From Arenibaculum pallidiluteum (lineage in GTDB: Bacteria; Pseudomonadota; Alphaproteobacteria; Azospirillales; Azospirillaceae): a stretch of 64,000 bases of DNA. Positions 61,528-64,000 of this stretch are shown in pieces (the stretch's first letter is position 1; each line of letters starts with the position of its first letter). Location of the stretch: assembly GCF_017355985.1 (NCBI RefSeq), contig NZ_JAFIQU010000005.1, positions 248,001 through 312,000 of the forward strand. The letters are read 5' to 3'. The notes below the pieces were generated by a model. That model did no database searches. It worked only from the letters and a program-made list of their open reading frames with translations, and had not been told where the DNA came from. The position numbers and the translations under genes were made by a program.

Positions 61528-62581
61528 GATCCTTCTCGCGGTCCCCGGGGATCCGGAGACCCTGACCGGCGGCTACGGCTACGACCGTCGTCTCGTCGCC
61601 GAGCTCGGCGCACTCGGCCGGTCGGCGTCGTTCCTGCGGTTGCCCGATGGCTTCCCGTTTCCCGACGCGGCCGCGCGCGAGGCCGCCGAGGGAGCCTTCT
61701 CGGCGCTGCCCGACGGATCCCTGGTGCTGGCGGACGGGCTCGCCTACGGCGTGCTCCCGGCGCTGGCCGCGCGCGAGGCGCGGCGCCTGCGCCTGGTGGC
61801 GCTGGTCCATCACCCGCTGGCGCTGGAGAGCGGCCTTTCTGACGCGGCGGTGCGCGGGCTGTGCGAGAGCGAGCGTCACGCCCTGCGGCATGCGCGCGCG
61901 GTGGTCGCCACCAGTGCCACCACCGCGGGCATCCTCGCGGCGGAGTACGGGGTCGATCCCGCGCGCCTTCATGTGGCGCCACCCGGCACCGATCCCGCGC
62001 CCCGGGCACCGGCCGATGGAGACCCGCCGCTGATCCTCTCGGTCGGGACCGTCACGCCGCGCAAGGGCTTCGACGTCCTGGTCCGCGCGCTGGCCTCGGT
62101 GGCGAACCGGCCTTGGCGCTGCCGGATCGTCGGAAGCCTCGATCGCGACCGCGCCGCCGCGGCGGACCTGCAGGCGCTGGTGCTCCGGCTCGGCCTCCGC
62201 GACCGGGTCGAACTCCTTGGCGAGACCCGGAACGTCGGGGACCTGCTCGGCGGCGCGGACCTCTTCGTGCTCGCGTCCCGCTACGAGGGCTATGGCATGG
62301 CCTATGCGGAAGCGCTGGCGCGTGGCCTTCCGGTGGTCGGGACGACTGGCGGCGCGATCCCCGAAGTGGTGCCGCCAGCGGCCGGGATCCTGGTTCCCCC
62401 AGATGATCCCGAGGCGCTGGCCGGGGCGCTGGCCGCGCTCCTCGACGACCCGTCGCGCCGGAGGGGCATGTCCGATGCCGCCTGGGCGGCGGCGGCGGCG
62501 CAGCCGCGCTGGTCCGGGACGGCGGCCGTGGTGGCACGGGCCCTCGAGGTGGCATCGGAGAGCGGGGAGGGACGGGCGTGA
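61514..62581 (+). CDS. Glycosyltransferase family 4 of pterin cluster
   Basis: A 355-aa GT-B enzyme starting at ATG 61514 inside the previous gene. Donor-binding domain: [20 protein letters not shown] (about 175-195), [20 protein letters not shown], and [20 protein letters not shown] with the EX7E motif. It is a retaining enzyme that would add a sugar, here probably to a pterin or related small molecule. It overlaps the methyltransferase start by four bases. Confidence 0.9.
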   Translation: MLTAEILLAVPGDPETLTGGYGYDRRLVAELGALGRSASFLRLPDGFPFPDAAAREAAEGAFSALPDGSLVLADGLAYGVLPALAAREARRLRLVALVHHPLALESGLSDAAVRGLCESERHALRHARAVVATSATTAGILAAEYGVDPARLHVAPPGTDPAPRAPADGDPPLILSVGTVTPRKGFDVLVRALASVANRPWRCRIVGSLDRDRAAAADLQALVLRLGLRDRVELLGETRNVGDLLGGADLFVLASRYEGYGMAYAEALARGLPVVGTTGGAIPEVVPPAAGILVPPDDPEALAGALAALLDDPSRRRGMSDAAWAAAAAQPRWSGTAAVVARALEVASESGEGRA

Positions 62582-63393
62582 GCAGCTTCGATGCCGGATG
62601 GCTCGACCTGCGCGAGCCCGCGGACCGGGCGGGCCGCGACATGGACCTGCTGAGCCGCGCGGCCAGGGTGGCTGCGCGGTCCGATCCGCCGGTGGTGGTG
62701 GATCTCGGCGCGGGGACGGGCGCGACCATGCGCGCCCTTGGCCCGCTGCTGGCGCCGCGCCAGACCTGGCGTCTAATCGACCGCGACCCGGCCCTGCTGG
62801 CGGAGGCCTGCCGCCGGGCCGCGGAGGTGGCGCCTTCCGGCACCGTGGTCGAACAGGTGGAGCAGGACCTCGGCGACATCGCCTCCCTGCCTCTGGAGGG
62901 GGCAACGCTGGTGACGGCCTCGGCGCTGCTCGACCTGCTGCCGGACACCTGGCTGCGGGCCTTCGCGACCCGGATCGCCTCCCTCGCGCTGCCGCTCTAT
63001 GCAGCGCTGACCTATGACGGGAGGACGAGCTGGTGCCCCGTCCACGCGCGCGATGCCGACATGGCGGCGGCGCTGAATCGACACCAGCGCACGGACAAGG
63101 GTCTGGGATCCGCCCTCGGTCCGGATGCGGCCCCGCGCCTCGCCGAGCTGATGCGGCGGCAGGGCTACGCGGTCTTCCAGGCGGAAAGTCCCTGGGTGCT
63201 CGGTCCTGCCCAGGCGCGCCTACAGCAGGCTCTCGCCGAAGGCTACGGCCAGGCGGCGCGCGACCTGGATCTTCTTCCCGCGGCTGTCGTCGATGCGTGG
63301 CTCGTGTTCCGGCGCCGCGAGGCCACGACCGGCACCGCCGAGATCGGGCACCTGGACCTGCTCGCGCTGCCGCCGGACCTCAGGGACCGCTGA
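62578..63393 (+). CDS. Class I SAM-dependent methyltransferase of pterin cluster
   Basis: A 271-aa protein with GTG start overlapping the previous stop (GTGA). SAM motif I is [17 protein letters not shown], with a Rossmann order ([27 protein letters not shown]). The C-terminal half is helical. The acceptor is unknown. Its stop overlaps the end of the convergent RibD gene by 14 bases. Confidence 0.88.
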   Translation: MSSFDAGWLDLREPADRAGRDMDLLSRAARVAARSDPPVVVDLGAGTGATMRALGPLLAPRQTWRLIDRDPALLAEACRRAAEVAPSGTVVEQVEQDLGDIASLPLEGATLVTASALLDLLPDTWLRAFATRIASLALPLYAALTYDGRTSWCPVHARDADMAAALNRHQRTDKGLGSALGPDAAPRLAELMRRQGYAVFQAESPWVLGPAQARLQQALAEGYGQAARDLDLLPAAVVDAWLVFRRREATTGTAEIGHLDLLALPPDLRDR

Positions 63394-64000
63394 GCCCGGC
63401 GGATCCGCCGGGGCCTTCTGCGAGGCGGCCGCTGCTGCCGAGCATGCAGTCGAACAGCACGTCCCTGCCCAGCGCGTAGACCTGCGCCTGCGGGCGGATC
63501 GCGGAATCGAGCCGCTCGATGGGCGGCAGGCACAGGCCCACGGGCCCAGCCCCGATGATCAGCGGCGCGATGCCGACATGCAGCCGGTCCACGGCGCCTG
63601 CCGCGATGAAGCGGGCGATGGTCTTCGCCCCGCCCTCGACCAGCAGGCGGCGCAGCCCGAGCTCGGCCAGCGCCGCAACGATTGCGCGGGGCGGCAAGCC
63701 GTTATCGCCATCTGCCGCGATTTCGACCACCTCGACACCCGGCGGGCGCGGCACGCGGGCCGTCTGGATCACGATGCGGCGGCAGCCGTCGTCGCGGAAC
63801 ACCTTCGCGCCGTCGGGAACCCGGCCGCGCGGATCGATGACCACGCGGGCAGGGTCCGGGCCGGGCACGTGGCGGACGTTCAGCATCGGGTCGTCGGCCA
63901 GCACCGTGCCGACGCCGACCACCACCGCGTCCACGAGGGCGCGGCAGCGGTGCAGGTGCACAAGCGCCTCATCGCAGGAGATCGTCCGGGAATGGCCAGT
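63380..64000 (-). CDS. RibD C-terminal-like reductase, partial
   Basis: The gene runs out of the window on the right; 206 codons are in view. Features of the RibD/DHFR-like reductase: VDAVVVGVGTVLADDPMLNV, RVVIDPRGRVPDGAKVFR, and LRRLLVEGGAKTIARFI (NADPH-binding type). There is an acidic-to-hydrophobic C-terminus. It may reduce a pyrimidine or pterin intermediate. It is convergent with the operon, so if it belongs to the pathway it is in another transcript. Confidence 0.9.
   Translation of the reverse strand, partial: TGHSRTISCDEALVHLHRCRALVDAVVVGVGTVLADDPMLNVRHVPGPDPARVVIDPRGRVPDGAKVFRDDGCRRIVIQTARVPRPPGVEVVEIAADGDNGLPPRAIVAALAELGLRRLLVEGGAKTIARFIAAGAVDRLHVGIAPLIIGAGPVGLCLPPIERLDSAIRPQAQVYALGRDVLFDCMLGSSGRLAEGPGGSAGLSGP

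Overview
The window comes from a GC-rich bacterium, most likely an alphaproteobacterium. This rests on the codon use of the chromosomal part, an HWE-family histidine kinase, a tail-chaperone/3TM-holin phage type resembling gene transfer agents, a lone OpgH, and a PTPS/glycosyltransferase/methyltransferase/RibD cluster. I cannot fix the genus from sequence alone. There are three zones: a partial prophage (1-19152), a second integrated element (19153-33193), and resident chromosome (about 33194-64000).

Prophage (1-19152, left end outside the window). A siphovirus-like late operon on the + strand reads major capsid, head-tail connectors, tail terminator, tail tube, tail chaperones (with a lambda-type -1 slippery site), a 1333-aa tape measure, tail-tip proteins, two fibre-like proteins, a glycosyltransferase, tandem terminators, GH108-type endolysin and a 3TM holin. 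Terminase, portal and the immunity region are not in view. Two cargo genes break the pattern: a reverse-strand membrane protein inside the head-tail operon (2430-2951), and an MrcB-N/HNH nuclease between lysis genes and integrase (16460-17578). The prophage ends at a tyrosine integrase next to 48 nt of a tRNA-Glu(CTC) 3' half.

Second element (19153-33193). It has lower GC and many small cargo genes. It carries a nuclease island (GIY-YIG; HNH fused to HIT; SRA-like plus HNH), a serine recombinase, a thermonuclease, paired small zinc-ribbon proteins, membrane proteins, an HNH_3 nuclease, a catalytic-core-only integrase and a full-length tyrosine integrase. It ends at an 18-bp repeat of the same tRNA-Glu end. 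Paired CGTAGCA repeats with a 12-bp period lie just inside both ends, as expected for integrase arm sites. The two elements therefore appear to sit in tandem in one tRNA-Glu gene whose intact copy should lie left of the window.

Chromosome (33194-64000). After a strong terminator, probably that of the tRNA, come a frameshifted FkbM methyltransferase, a CHASE2/periplasmic/M48 protease operon, lactate permease, an HWE kinase, CDF and queuosine-precursor-type transporters, a NUDIX hydrolase, a GT-C glycosyltransferase divergent from two GMC oxidoreductases and a Tat protein, a Bcr/CflA-like MFS pump, small stress-type genes including cold-shock protein, an EAL/macro-domain group, an ArsR-EamA divergent pair, cytochrome b561 and OpgH. 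The window ends in an operon of dehydrogenase, PTPS-like protein, GT4 glycosyltransferase and methyltransferase, convergent with a RibD-like reductase. That operon looks like a pathway for a modified pterin, and is the best candidate here for an under-described system.
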